DNA from: Gracilimonas sediminicola
Lineage (GTDB): Bacteria > Bacteroidota > Rhodothermia > Balneolales > Balneolaceae
Assembly (NCBI RefSeq): GCF_024320785.1
Contig: NZ_JANDBC010000002.1
Coordinates: 631,124 to 695,123, forward strand
DNA length: 64,000 bases
Direction: 5' to 3'
Shown here: positions 47,366 through 54,569 of the stretch, piece by piece
Layout: every line of letters starts with the position of its first letter
Numbering within the stretch: position 1 is the first letter of the stretch
Notes under the pieces: generated by a model
Database searches by the model: none
What the model was told of the DNA's origin: nothing
The model's input: only the letters and a program-made list of their open reading frames with translations
Made by a program: the position numbers and the translations under genes

Positions 47366-47401
47366 CCCCGGTCTCCATAGCTTCAGCGAAGGAGACCGGG
47401 G
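47366..47401. terminator. bidirectional hairpin terminator with CATAGCTTCAGCGAAG loop
   Basis: CCCCGGTCTCC (47366-47376) pairs with GGAGACCGGGG (47391-47401). On the minus strand TTACTTTTTT follows, so it serves the GIY-YIG gene and may stop the plus-strand gene as well. The loop contains a 16-bp word repeated at 47817-47832. Confidence 0.75.
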
Positions 47402-47411
47402 GTTGAGTTTG

Positions 47412-47657
47412 TTAGCCAGGCATCAGGCGTTTGTTCATCCATGCTATGCCTGAACCTGTTTTAAGATACTTTTCAAGTTTAATGGCAGTGGCTTTGTCTT
47501 TAACTGCTACATAACAGACCAAATCAAAAGGCTTATAATTCTTGGTGGCCGTACTTTTGCCCTCATTATGTTGCTTAAACCTCTTTTTCAGATCATGGGT
47601 AAACCCCACATATCGCCAATCTCTAACCTTACTCTTCAGGATATATACGTAATACAT
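47412..47657 (-). CDS. GIY-YIG nuclease-domain protein
   Basis: From the ATG at 47657 the product has 81 residues, the usual size of stand-alone GIY-YIG (URI-type) proteins. The YVYILKS and WRYVGFTHDLKKRFKQHN segments give the GIY...YIG-like pair and the catalytic Arg. A TTG at 47684 would add nine residues and is less likely. Relatives are common as solitary genes in Bacteroidota and their role is unknown. An identical 16-bp word lies on both sides of the gene. Confidence 0.85.
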   Translation of the reverse strand: MYYVYILKSKVRDWRYVGFTHDLKKRFKQHNEGKSTATKNYKPFDLVCYVAVKDKATAIKLEKYLKTGSGIAWMNKRLMPG

Positions 47658-47742
47658 ATCAGTCGCTTTTAATATTGATATCAAATAGTAAGAGCGACAA
47701 AAAAGCTATTCCTTACAAAATATTTTATTCTTTAGAGGGGAG

Positions 47743-47832
47743 AAGGGCCTGCTTATCATAGCTTCACAAAAGAAATGCCTTACCATCAAAGCTTCAGAAA
47801 AGAAGGGCCTGCTCTTCATAGCTTCAGCGAAG
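47743..47832. repeat. three 30-bp tandem repeats
   Basis: Units at 47743-47772, 47773-47802 and 47803-47832 follow the pattern AAGGGCCTGC..TCATAGCTTCA...AAG. The third carries the exact word CATAGCTTCAGCGAAG that also fills the terminator loop at 47376-47391. They end six bases before the tRNA. Confidence 0.85.
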
Positions 47833-47837
47833 AAGAG

Positions 47838-47911
47838 TGGGCCCGGAGGGACTTGAACCCCCGACCAATCGATTATGAGTCGACTGCTCTAACCAACTGA
47901 GCTACGGGCCC
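47838..47911 (-). tRNA. tRNA with CAT anticodon (Met elongator or Ile2)
   Basis: The 74-base gene folds fully: acceptor GGGCCCG with CGGGCCC, D-stem GCTC/GAGC, anticodon stem GTCGA/TCGAT with loop CTCATAA, a TTCAAGT loop and discriminator A. The anticodon is CAT. Elongator tRNA-Met and lysidine-modified tRNA-Ile share this loop; the stem resembles tRNA-Ile2, but I cannot decide. CCA is not encoded. The mobile element begins on its 5' side. Confidence 0.93.
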
Positions 47912-47964
47912 TCAGATATCATAAACAACGATTTCTGACCTCATAAGCTAAAACTGAATCAAAA

Positions 47965-48060
47965 TTGTACATAGTTTTGTACATAGTTCCATTTTCTCCA
48001 CCGATTGTACATAGTACATTGGCATTAAAATTAAGATTTATGTTTTTAGCTTTGTACAAT
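47965..48060. repeat. TTGTACATAGT repeats
   Basis: TTGTACATAGT occurs exactly at 47965-47975, 47977-47987 and 48005-48015, and TTTGTACAA at 48051-48059. The core TGTACA is a palindrome. The cluster lies between the tRNA and the repressor gene and may be a protein-binding or recombination site. An ORF running through it is not convincing. Confidence 0.7.
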
Positions 48061-48078
48061 CCTGTTCCTTTTCGTTCG

Positions 48079-48093
48079 CTTACATTGTGTAAG
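48079..48093. promoter_or_regulatory. repressor operator candidate, left
   Basis: CTTACA-TTG-TGTAAG is a 15-bp palindrome, followed by TAA. The same palindrome with one changed centre base stands on the other side of the repressor gene. Confidence 0.65.
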
Positions 48094-48121
48094 TAAATAT
48101 AGAAATAAAAAGCGCCTCGAC

Positions 48122-48541
48122 TCAATGTAATTTTGAGTGTTTTTTAAGAAGCATTACTAATGCCTCTGCTACTTTTATTTCAAGTTCTCTGGCTTCTGAA
48201 ATTCCTTTCTGCCCTTCACTAAAATCAAAATTTAGAAGAAGTGTGAGGGCATTCTTCATTTTTTCTTTCTCTGAAATGGTAAAACCTGCATTTTCGGATA
48301 CGCTTCCAAACATCTCTCCTTTTCCGGTGAGAAGCCAAGTCCCATCGCATCCAGATCCAAGTACGATTTGAGCTAATACTTCTGAACCTGGTTTTTTTAT
48401 TCTCCCATATTTCAAATCAGTAATTAACGAATAATTGTTAATTCCACATTTGTCTAAAAATTCTTTAGCCGAACCATATTTACTACTAATTAATATAATT
48501 CTTTCGGCGATACTGTTTTTTTTGATTGTGCTTGAATGCAT
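48122..48541 (-). CDS. CI-like phage repressor
   Basis: The 139-residue protein has an N-terminal helix-turn-helix region (about 12-60) followed by GTWLLTGKGEMF. That ending is typical of bacteriophage CI-type repressor DNA-binding domains. It has no LexA/CI self-cleaving domain, only a helical C-terminal part. It is the only minus-strand gene of the element and is divergent from the early genes. Palindromic CTTACA-N3-TGTAAG sites lie on both sides, so it probably controls its own region and the early promoter. Confidence 0.8.
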   Translation of the reverse strand: MHSSTIKKNSIAERIILISSKYGSAKEFLDKCGINNYSLITDLKYGRIKKPGSEVLAQIVLGSGCDGTWLLTGKGEMFGSVSENAGFTISEKEKMKNALTLLLNFDFSEGQKGISEARELEIKVAEALVMLLKKHSKLH

Positions 48542-48552
48542 TTAATCTGTAA

Positions 48553-48580
48553 TTTTGCCAATTCGTTAATTAACTATAAT
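48553..48580 (+). promoter_or_regulatory. early promoter of the element
   Basis: TATAAT at 48575-48580 is preceded 16 bp upstream by TTTTGC (48553-48558). The operator palindrome at 48588-48602 lies directly downstream, where a bound repressor would block transcription. Confidence 0.4.
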
Positions 48581-48587
48581 TCATCTA

Positions 48588-48602
48588 CTTACAGTGTGTA
48601 AG
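48588..48602. promoter_or_regulatory. repressor operator candidate, right
   Basis: CTTACA-GTG-TGTAAG, then TAA, is a 15-bp palindrome 15 bp before the first early gene. It matches the palindrome at 48079-48093 except in the centre. Confidence 0.7.
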
Positions 48603-48617
48603 TAACTAAATATTATT

Positions 48618-48896
48618 ATGTCTAATCAAATACCTAATACACATTCACAATTAAAGTTTGCGTTGGGTATCAGTCAAAGAAGTTTGAAAGGTTTTGCTAA
48701 CACTCTAACTAAGCCAAATGGTTCCATTGGGATTTCACATGCCGCTTTAATTCGGGTAGCGCAAGACACTGACAAAACCCCTTGGATACGTGAAGTAATA
48801 AATAGAACCATTAATCAAAGCAAAAAGAAGCACCCAAGTATTTGGGAAGAATTTTTAAATGGAAATGACTCAGATAAAACAAAAACAAATAATTAA
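48618..48896 (+). CDS. small early protein, possible Cro-like regulator
   Basis: The 92-residue basic protein is the first plus-strand gene after the repressor, in the place where phages carry Cro-like regulators. The segment ISQRSLKGFANTLTKPNGSIGIS followed by ALIRVAQ could form a helix-turn-helix, but I do not recognise a family. It overlaps the next ORF by 38 bases. The call rests on position. Confidence 0.55.
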   Translation: MSNQIPNTHSQLKFALGISQRSLKGFANTLTKPNGSIGISHAALIRVAQDTDKTPWIREVINRTINQSKKKHPSIWEEFLNGNDSDKTKTNN

Positions 48897-49128
48897 TGCA
48901 ATTGATGGACTTTCCAATCAATTGGAGCTGATACGGTCACTGGTAAACGATACTCTTCTACAAAACAAAGAATGGCTGAATTCAAAAGAATTCGCGCTAT
49001 TAGCTAACATAAATTCTAAATCTGTTTCAAATTATGCCGGAAAAGGCAGGTACAAGAAGATCAAGAGAGATTGTAATGGTAAACACCTAATACATGTCTC
49101 GGAACTAAAGAGGCACCTTAATGAATAG
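48859..49128 (+). CDS. helix-turn-helix (excisionase-like) protein
   Basis: The 89-residue product ends with WLNSKEFALLANINSKSVSNY and then a KKIKRDCNGKHLIHVSELKRHL stretch. This is the HTH_17/excisionase-type winged helix: a first helix, a recognition helix and a wing. An N-terminal coiled-coil-like part (about 1-32) precedes it. It may be an excisionase or a small regulator of the element. It overlaps both neighbours. Confidence 0.65.
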   Translation: MEMTQIKQKQIINAIDGLSNQLELIRSLVNDTLLQNKEWLNSKEFALLANINSKSVSNYAGKGRYKKIKRDCNGKHLIHVSELKRHLNE

Positions 49129-49309
49129 GAAGCCGCTTACTAAAGATTTAAGAACTACTATTTGGGGACTTGCTGCATTCATAGATACCGATGTGAATCT
49201 TAATGATTTTTCAATACTGATTCGGGATAAAAAGAACTCAGATATCAAAAAAGTCGCAGTTATTCTGATTGAGGCTAAACAAAAACTTAACCGAGTGATC
49301 TTGCAATAG
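49121..49309 (+). CDS. small hypothetical protein
   Basis: A 62-codon ORF that overlaps the preceding gene by eight bases and ends 11 bases before the primase-like gene. The coupling suggests that it is real. The product is basic at both ends. I recognise no domain. Confidence 0.45.
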   Translation: MNRKPLTKDLRTTIWGLAAFIDTDVNLNDFSILIRDKKNSDIKKVAVILIEAKQKLNRVILQ

Positions 49310-49320
49310 ATCAAACCTGA

Positions 49321-50085
49321 TTGACATTCTACGAAGCGATACCCCATGTGAGGGAAGCATCCAGAAATGATATTATCGAAATCATTTCTGAACGCATTTC
49401 TTTAAAAAAATCTGGCAGTTACTACAAGGCGTGTTGTCCATTTCACTCTGAAAAGACTCCATCTTTTTATGTGCATGAGAATAAAGGCACATATAAATGC
49501 TTTGGCTGCCAGGCATGGGGTGATGCCATAAGTTTCGTAGAGTTTTTTGATGGGCTGACCTTTACTGAAGTCATTTATTTATTGGCCGACCGATATCACC
49601 TAACCATATCACATAAAAGTAGGAAGAAATCTCAACAGGCTGTAAAAAAAGAAGACGACACACTTCCAGGTTATTCCTCGGTGAAGTCCGAAATCCTCAA
49701 AACCGGGAAAGTTTATATAGCATTTAAACAAGGCATCGCACCATTCACACCACTTCTTTTCATAGATGGCCAGCTAAGCCTTGAAGCTGCAAAACTTTTA
49801 AGAAAAAGAGCGCAGAAAATCATATTCGTTGCTCAGGGCACTTCCTGGAAAATACTTAAACCCTCCTTTGAAGCGGCTTTAAAAGCTGAATTGGAAGTAT
49901 TCGCTATTCCAGATTATTCCAAAGAATTCCAGGAAATGGACTGGGTGGACTATTGCTCCGCTCAGACTACCCAAAAAATTACAAATAAGGATGTGATACA
50001 GCTCATTGCAGGGATACCTGACAACATCACCCGGTCTGTGTACATCACTTATGCAACAGATAATTTCAAAGAATTGACCACATAA
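49321..50085 (+). CDS. CHC2 zinc-finger primase-like protein
   Basis: The N-terminal part (about 15-90) is a DnaG-type CHC2 zinc domain. It has IIEIISERISLKKSG, the metal ligands in CCPFH and CFGC, and EKTPSFYVHENKG between them. The second half (about 105-254) has a Toprim-like rhythm (PLLFIDGQ, IIFVAQG, FAIPDYSKEFQEMDW) but lacks the clear Toprim Glu and DxD. It may bind or prime DNA together with the helicase behind it. The start is TTG at 49321. The end touches the helicase gene. Confidence 0.8.
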   Translation: MTFYEAIPHVREASRNDIIEIISERISLKKSGSYYKACCPFHSEKTPSFYVHENKGTYKCFGCQAWGDAISFVEFFDGLTFTEVIYLLADRYHLTISHKSRKKSQQAVKKEDDTLPGYSSVKSEILKTGKVYIAFKQGIAPFTPLLFIDGQLSLEAAKLLRKRAQKIIFVAQGTSWKILKPSFEAALKAELEVFAIPDYSKEFQEMDWVDYCSAQTTQKITNKDVIQLIAGIPDNITRSVYITYATDNFKELTT

Positions 50086-52400
50086 TGACAAACCCAATGT
50101 TCAACGCCGATTTTTGGCGTTGGTATCTGCGTAAAGAGTTTAAAGAATTTGCCCATTTAGCAGATACAACCATACTTATTGAACGAATTCCGAATGTATT
50201 TTCTGAAAACAATCCCGATTCTTTTCTCACCTTAAACCTCGACACGGAAATTTGTACTGATTCCGAGGGCAATGAATTCAATATGGTTGAATTTATTGCA
50301 ATAAAAGAAGACTCCGAACGGCAGTATGCGGAAATGAACCTGGCCGTTGACTATGAGCGCTGGTTGGCCCAAAAATTTCAAGAAAACGCAGCCAAAGAAT
50401 ACGAACGGGATTTCGACAACTACCAATGGGTACGTAAACGGGGTGGAGAAAAAGTACCTGTAACCGATTTTGATCTCATACTGGAGTCCATTATCGAAAA
50501 ATGGAATCCGGAAAAGAAAGAATGGGAACGCACCTATGTTGGCCAGCTCCGGTACCTTCGGGGAGGCATTCCCATGTACAAGCCCTTCAATTTCGAGCCC
50601 GGTCAAACCCACAGCGTAGAGGAATTTTCCAAAAGCGTATGGAATAAAGACGTGCTCCAGGTGAAAAACATGAAGAACGAAGACATGCGCAGCTTTTGGC
50701 TGCATGTAAACATCGAGTTTAAACCCCGCATTGTCCGTGAGTTTGATCACTTTGGGATCATTTCTTTTGAAAAAACCCGGTATTTACTTGCCGGTAACGT
50801 GCTGGTAAGCTTTCCAAAGAAACCATTTGATCACATTAAACTCATTGCCCAGCGAGATGGAGCTTTTCCCGTAGGCGATAACAAGTTTTTAAAGCCCCCA
50901 GAAGATGCTATTCACTTACCGCATTATGATTTAGGGATAGCCAATCCTGATGGTTATTTCCAAAATGCTCAGGAAAGCCTGTACAATGACCAAGAATTTT
51001 ATAAAAAACTCGTGGAAGTTGAGCATCACTTTTGTGGCATGATTGGAGGCATTACAGATTTCAGACTTTGGGGGAAATTTATCATCGCTTACGTGTTTGC
51101 GTTTGTTTTTTTTGACGAAATCTACACGCTTCACAAGCATGTCATCTTTCTCTACCTGTATGGTGAAGGAAACGTGGGTAAAGGAGAAATGGCTAAGCTC
51201 ATTCAGGATTTCTTTGGAATAAATCACCTGGATAGTTTGAACACACCACCGGCCCGATCGGTAGATGAGGCGCTGGAGCAAAAATCCCACATCCCCCAAT
51301 GGATAGATGAGCACGTTCCTCAAGTTCCTGGTAAAAAAGCCAAGATTGAAGACCAGATTTGGAACTCTTGGTTTGAACTCAAGCCACGACCTACTAACAT
51401 CAAGAAAGGCAACAAATGGGGCAAGGAACATAAAGTAGTGCGTACCATGCCTCTGTTTTGCAGCAACTTTTTGCCCGCCACCGATCACCTGCTTAGCCGC
51501 TCGCTAATCATTCATTACAGCAAAAAAACCCGTGGTCCAGAAGATCACGTAAAAGAGCTACTCAATGATCGGGTTACCCTACAGCGGCTTATGCTTTCTT
51601 TTCTAAAAAACTACCACCTGCTCAACCGAAAAGACTTTATAAGGGACATGGAACGTATCCGGCTCAAGCTCAAAGATGCGGTTAAAACCGAGCTGGGTGA
51701 TAAAATGAAGGATGTGGTGCTCCAAGACCGGCAAATTAATCAGTTTGCCTCGTTGGTTACGGTTTCCTACTGGCTAAATCCTGACTACCGGAACCTGATA
51801 TCGGGTTCGCTGGACGAGCTGGAAGAGATCAAAGACAAAGCCATGTACGATGATTATTACCGCAATTTCACCAAGGAACGTAATGAGGAACGGCTTCTCT
51901 CGGTTACCGGGGAAGATCTTTTCCTTTTTGCTCGGGATGAAGTCGTTAAAACAGCCATCCGTTACTCTTCTCAAGATCCGCTTACCGAATTTATTGAAAC
52001 CATCGGTACACTTATCCAATCTTTGAAGGTCACCGTACATCATTTCAATTGGACCAAGGACGGCACACTCAAAATTTGGGCCAAGGCGATCTGGGACATC
52101 TACGAATACGAAAAAAGAGGCACCGATGGCATGGTTCGCCGTGATATCGTGGATGAGAAGCTTCGGGATTTAAGCGATTTGACTCCGGAAGGCGAACTTA
52201 AGGTGGTGAACTGGACCATTGTTGACAGTTACAGCAACCTAAAGACCGATACCATTCGTCAGCGGGGCTATTACCTCCCGAATGCGGTAGAAAACGAGCT
52301 GTTTCGCAACGCCTTTAACTGGGACAAATTTAAGCCTGCTGGAAGCCAGCCCTGGACGGAAAACACCGAACTGTTTAAAGAAGAAATAGCTTCGGCGTGA
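50085..52400 (+). CDS. SF3/D5-type replicative helicase
   Basis: The 771-residue protein has a helicase core of the phage/plasmid D5 (DUF5906-like) type: Walker A YGEGNVGKGEM (about 360-370), Walker B QWIDEHVP (about 405), and a sensor/arginine-finger region MPLFCSNFLPATDHLLSRSL (about 455-475). The N-terminal 300 residues have no motif I know. It would unwind the element's DNA at its origin. It overlaps the primase-like gene by one base, and an iteron field lies directly behind. Confidence 0.82.
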   Translation: MTNPMFNADFWRWYLRKEFKEFAHLADTTILIERIPNVFSENNPDSFLTLNLDTEICTDSEGNEFNMVEFIAIKEDSERQYAEMNLAVDYERWLAQKFQENAAKEYERDFDNYQWVRKRGGEKVPVTDFDLILESIIEKWNPEKKEWERTYVGQLRYLRGGIPMYKPFNFEPGQTHSVEEFSKSVWNKDVLQVKNMKNEDMRSFWLHVNIEFKPRIVREFDHFGIISFEKTRYLLAGNVLVSFPKKPFDHIKLIAQRDGAFPVGDNKFLKPPEDAIHLPHYDLGIANPDGYFQNAQESLYNDQEFYKKLVEVEHHFCGMIGGITDFRLWGKFIIAYVFAFVFFDEIYTLHKHVIFLYLYGEGNVGKGEMAKLIQDFFGINHLDSLNTPPARSVDEALEQKSHIPQWIDEHVPQVPGKKAKIEDQIWNSWFELKPRPTNIKKGNKWGKEHKVVRTMPLFCSNFLPATDHLLSRSLIIHYSKKTRGPEDHVKELLNDRVTLQRLMLSFLKNYHLLNRKDFIRDMERIRLKLKDAVKTELGDKMKDVVLQDRQINQFASLVTVSYWLNPDYRNLISGSLDELEEIKDKAMYDDYYRNFTKERNEERLLSVTGEDLFLFARDEVVKTAIRYSSQDPLTEFIETIGTLIQSLKVTVHHFNWTKDGTLKIWAKAIWDIYEYEKRGTDGMVRRDIVDEKLRDLSDLTPEGELKVVNWTIVDSYSNLKTDTIRQRGYYLPNAVENELFRNAFNWDKFKPAGSQPWTENTELFKEEIASA

Positions 52401-52798
52401 GCTATTTTTTTAGCTATAGAATAGAAAAGACCGAAAAAGAAGAAAATCTATGTTTCAATGTTTCAAAATACTAAAAACATACTTTATGATACTTTTAATA
52501 CACTTTTTTATGAAACTTTTGCTGAAACATTTATGAAACACCATGAAACATTCACCCTTTTTACTGAAACAGGAATGTTTCATCTGTGTTTCACGGGTAT
52601 TTCTTCTAAATCATTGAAATTATTTACCCCAAAAATAAACGCAATCCATCGTGAAACAGGCATGTTTCAGGAAATGTTTCATAGAAATCAGCCTTTAAAT
52701 ATGCCTCAGTGTAATTTTTAGGTATTTGAAACATTTTTTTGGAATAAAATGAGTTTTACCGGAAAATCAATACATAACCATCACTAATTAGAAACTCC
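52401..52798. other. 398-bp noncoding region with candidate origin
   Basis: The region between the helicase gene and the next gene holds the TGAAACA/TGTTTCA field (52451-52733). An 87-codon ORF inside it consists mainly of repeat translation and I reject it. AT-rich tracts flank the field on both sides, as in replication origins. Confidence 0.7.
52451..52733. repeat. iteron-like TGAAACA/TGTTTCA field, candidate origin
   Basis: Twelve exact copies of the 7-mer occur, in both orientations: TGTTTCA at 52451, 52459, 52576, 52587, 52663 and 52675; TGAAACA at 52523, 52534, 52544, 52565, 52652 and 52727. TGAAACT at 52511 is a near copy. Many are 10-12 bp apart, about one helical turn. Two form the same 18-bp palindrome TGAAACA-N4-TGTTTCA (52565-52582, 52652-52669). 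Phased iterons behind a replicative helicase suggest an origin or a dense operator. Confidence 0.88.
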
Positions 52799-53041
52799 AT
52801 GCAGACTGAAAAATCCATGCAAGAAATAATTGACCGCGAAGTAATGACCATCAAAGAAGCCCAGGTATATGTAGAGGAAAAAACGGGGATGAAAAGCAGC
52901 CTTTTTTATGATTGCGTGCGTCCTCTTCTTTCTCCCCGTCCCATGGCTATCAATCAACGCACCCGAAAACCCGCTCATTTTGTAGTTGCTAAAGAACAAG
53001 TTGAGCAGGTCATTTTCAGCATGAAAAAACAAATTGAGTAA
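52799..53041 (+). CDS. small DNA-binding-like protein
   Basis: The 80-residue product contains MTIKEAQVYVEEKTGMKSSLFYDCVRPLL, which has the spacing of a HTH_17/excisionase-like helix-turn-helix. HFVVAKEQVEQVIFSM follows in the wing and last helix. It follows the iteron field directly and might bind it, though this is an inference. The upstream region is A+T-rich with no clear ribosome-binding site. No exact family is recognised. Confidence 0.6.
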   Translation: MQTEKSMQEIIDREVMTIKEAQVYVEEKTGMKSSLFYDCVRPLLSPRPMAINQRTRKPAHFVVAKEQVEQVIFSMKKQIE

Positions 53042-53168
53042 AAAAGAATAATTCCAATTCACTCAATAAATTTTTTCCAATTTTTTGTGCTTACAGAAAA
53101 TTTTTACTTGCTCACATCCCCAGTTATTCCTCCAAGGGCCATTTAACTCCATTTATATCCTGCCTATT

Positions 53169-53194
53169 CTGTGTTCGAACCAAACAGAACACAG
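53169..53194. promoter_or_regulatory. inverted repeat before the structural-like cassette
   Basis: CTGTGTTC (53169-53176) and GAACACAG (53187-53194) are perfect 8-bp arms with a 10-bp spacer, ending directly at the ATG. It could be an operator, or a leader hairpin controlling translation of the following gene. Confidence 0.5.
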
Positions 53195-53923
53195 ATGGCA
53201 GATCATTCAGAACATATACACGACACGCTTGCTGATGATAAAATAGGCGGAGCTATAAAAGCTTCTCCCGGCCGACCGCCGGCTGAGTTTTATTCGAGTA
53301 TGAATATTCCGGCTAAGTTTTCTATGGCTGGAAATTATTACCACGAGCGCTGCCTCCAGCTCGAAGGACAACTAACGGATGCAAATCGCAAAATCCAACA
53401 GATTACCGACGAGCTTTTTCAAGCCAGAAAAGACCTTTCCCAAGATAAAACCGAATTACTGTTAGCCCACCAGAATGAGATCGCCAGGCTGAAGGAGGAA
53501 TTCAGAGATAAACTCGATGGGCTTAAAGAAGCTAACACGTCAAAGGTCCATGAATTGGAAAAAGAAATTGAAAAACTGGACCGTGAACAGTTCAAAAAAG
53601 ACCTGGAATATCAAAATGCTCAGCAGTCTCCGGGAAATCAACTTGTAGAACAGTTCGTCAAAAAGACCCCGGAGGTAATTGATACCCTTGGCGGATTAAT
53701 AAGCATCATCGTTGGGCAGCGGCATGGATTAGGCCCTATTGCAACCTATACACCTCCTTCGGAGACCATTAACACTGCACCTGAAAACGAAGCAACCTCA
53801 TCTGGTGAACCTACAGAACATTTTCCTGAAACTTCCAGGCCATCACAACCAGAGCCCCTTTTAGAGGAAGCTCAGCCGAAAGAGCAAACTCAGGCAAATA
53901 ACCCAACTACCCCCAATCAATGA
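53195..53923 (+). CDS. coiled-coil protein, first gene of the cassette
   Basis: From the ATG at 53195 the product has 242 residues. An upstream GTG at 53171 lies inside the inverted repeat and is less likely. A long coiled coil runs from about 45 to 145. A short hydrophobic stretch (GGLISIIVGQRHGLGP, about 170-185) and a Pro/Glu/Thr-rich acidic tail follow. No family is recognised; a scaffold or spacer role is conceivable. The end overlaps the next gene by four bases. Confidence 0.65.
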   Translation: MADHSEHIHDTLADDKIGGAIKASPGRPPAEFYSSMNIPAKFSMAGNYYHERCLQLEGQLTDANRKIQQITDELFQARKDLSQDKTELLLAHQNEIARLKEEFRDKLDGLKEANTSKVHELEKEIEKLDREQFKKDLEYQNAQQSPGNQLVEQFVKKTPEVIDTLGGLISIIVGQRHGLGPIATYTPPSETINTAPENEATSSGEPTEHFPETSRPSQPEPLLEEAQPKEQTQANNPTTPNQ

Positions 53924-54351
53924 GCATGCACTTCCCCTATCAAAAATTAATACAGGCTGCTTTGGATTTTATGGCTATCGACTCCCCCTCTGCGGCCCGC
54001 TATATAACCTATGTACGGGCCATACAATCACAAATTGGAATCATTCAGGGCATTGAAAACAGATCTTTGACGGCCAAGGACTGGATCAGTATCGCTATTG
54101 AATTGGGCAGAAGGGCATTGGAAAGAGATATCGGCGCGAAACGAATTGCAGAAAGTATATATCCCTTAGTGGATGGATCAGGGCAATTTTCGACCTATGC
54201 CGGTATCTCTGCCAGTGCTGCCACCAACCTATTACTCATTTGGTCGGGTACTTTTTCACTTCGACCAGAAGAAAAAGCGCTATTGGTTGATGTAATTGCA
54301 GAACTGCAGAAGTTATACATAACGCGAACTAATCCAATTGCCCACTCATGA
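53920..54351 (+). CDS. unknown helical protein of the cassette
   Basis: A 143-residue, mostly helical protein without signal peptide. A moderately hydrophobic stretch lies near residue 105 (ATNLLLIW), too short for a sure membrane helix. It overlaps its neighbours by four bases on each side, so it is coupled in translation. I recognise no family. Confidence 0.6.
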   Translation: MSMHFPYQKLIQAALDFMAIDSPSAARYITYVRAIQSQIGIIQGIENRSLTAKDWISIAIELGRRALERDIGAKRIAESIYPLVDGSGQFSTYAGISASAATNLLLIWSGTFSLRPEEKALLVDVIAELQKLYITRTNPIAHS

Positions 54352-54569
54352 GGACAGTCCAAACTAAAACGATCTCCCAACTGCGAAATCAGCTGTTCTC
54401 CATAGCCGAGGAAGCAAGTATTACCACCGTGACCCGAAATGGACAATTTATTGGAGTCTTAATTACCGAAAATTTTCCCACATATGGATTGGCATCTTTA
54501 ACCCATAAAAGAATCAAGGAAAATCCCGTCCACTCGATTAGCCAGCTTACCAAAGGGTTGATACGTTGA
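54348..54569 (+). CDS. Phd/YefM-like antitoxin-fold protein
   Basis: The 73-residue product has the Phd-type N-terminal pattern: KTISQLRNQLFSIAEEASITTVTRNGQFIGVLI, that is a helix, then VTRNG and a last strand. Such proteins bind DNA and neutralise Doc- or YoeB-type toxins. No small toxin gene is next to it; the following gene is the transglutaminase-like protein. It may be an orphan regulator, or pair with an unrecognised toxin. It starts in an ATGA overlap. Confidence 0.6.
   Translation: MRTVQTKTISQLRNQLFSIAEEASITTVTRNGQFIGVLITENFPTYGLASLTHKRIKENPVHSISQLTKGLIR

Noticed and set aside
47919-48125. 68-codon minus-strand ORF between tRNA and repressor
   Set aside because: TTG start, runs through the TTGTACATAGT repeats and the operator palindrome; the translation (MYKTMYN) reflects the repeat.
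52458-52721. 87-codon plus-strand ORF after the helicase gene
   Set aside because: It consists mostly of in-frame and out-of-frame reads of the TGAAACA/TGTTTCA field, has no ribosome-binding site and shows no domain.
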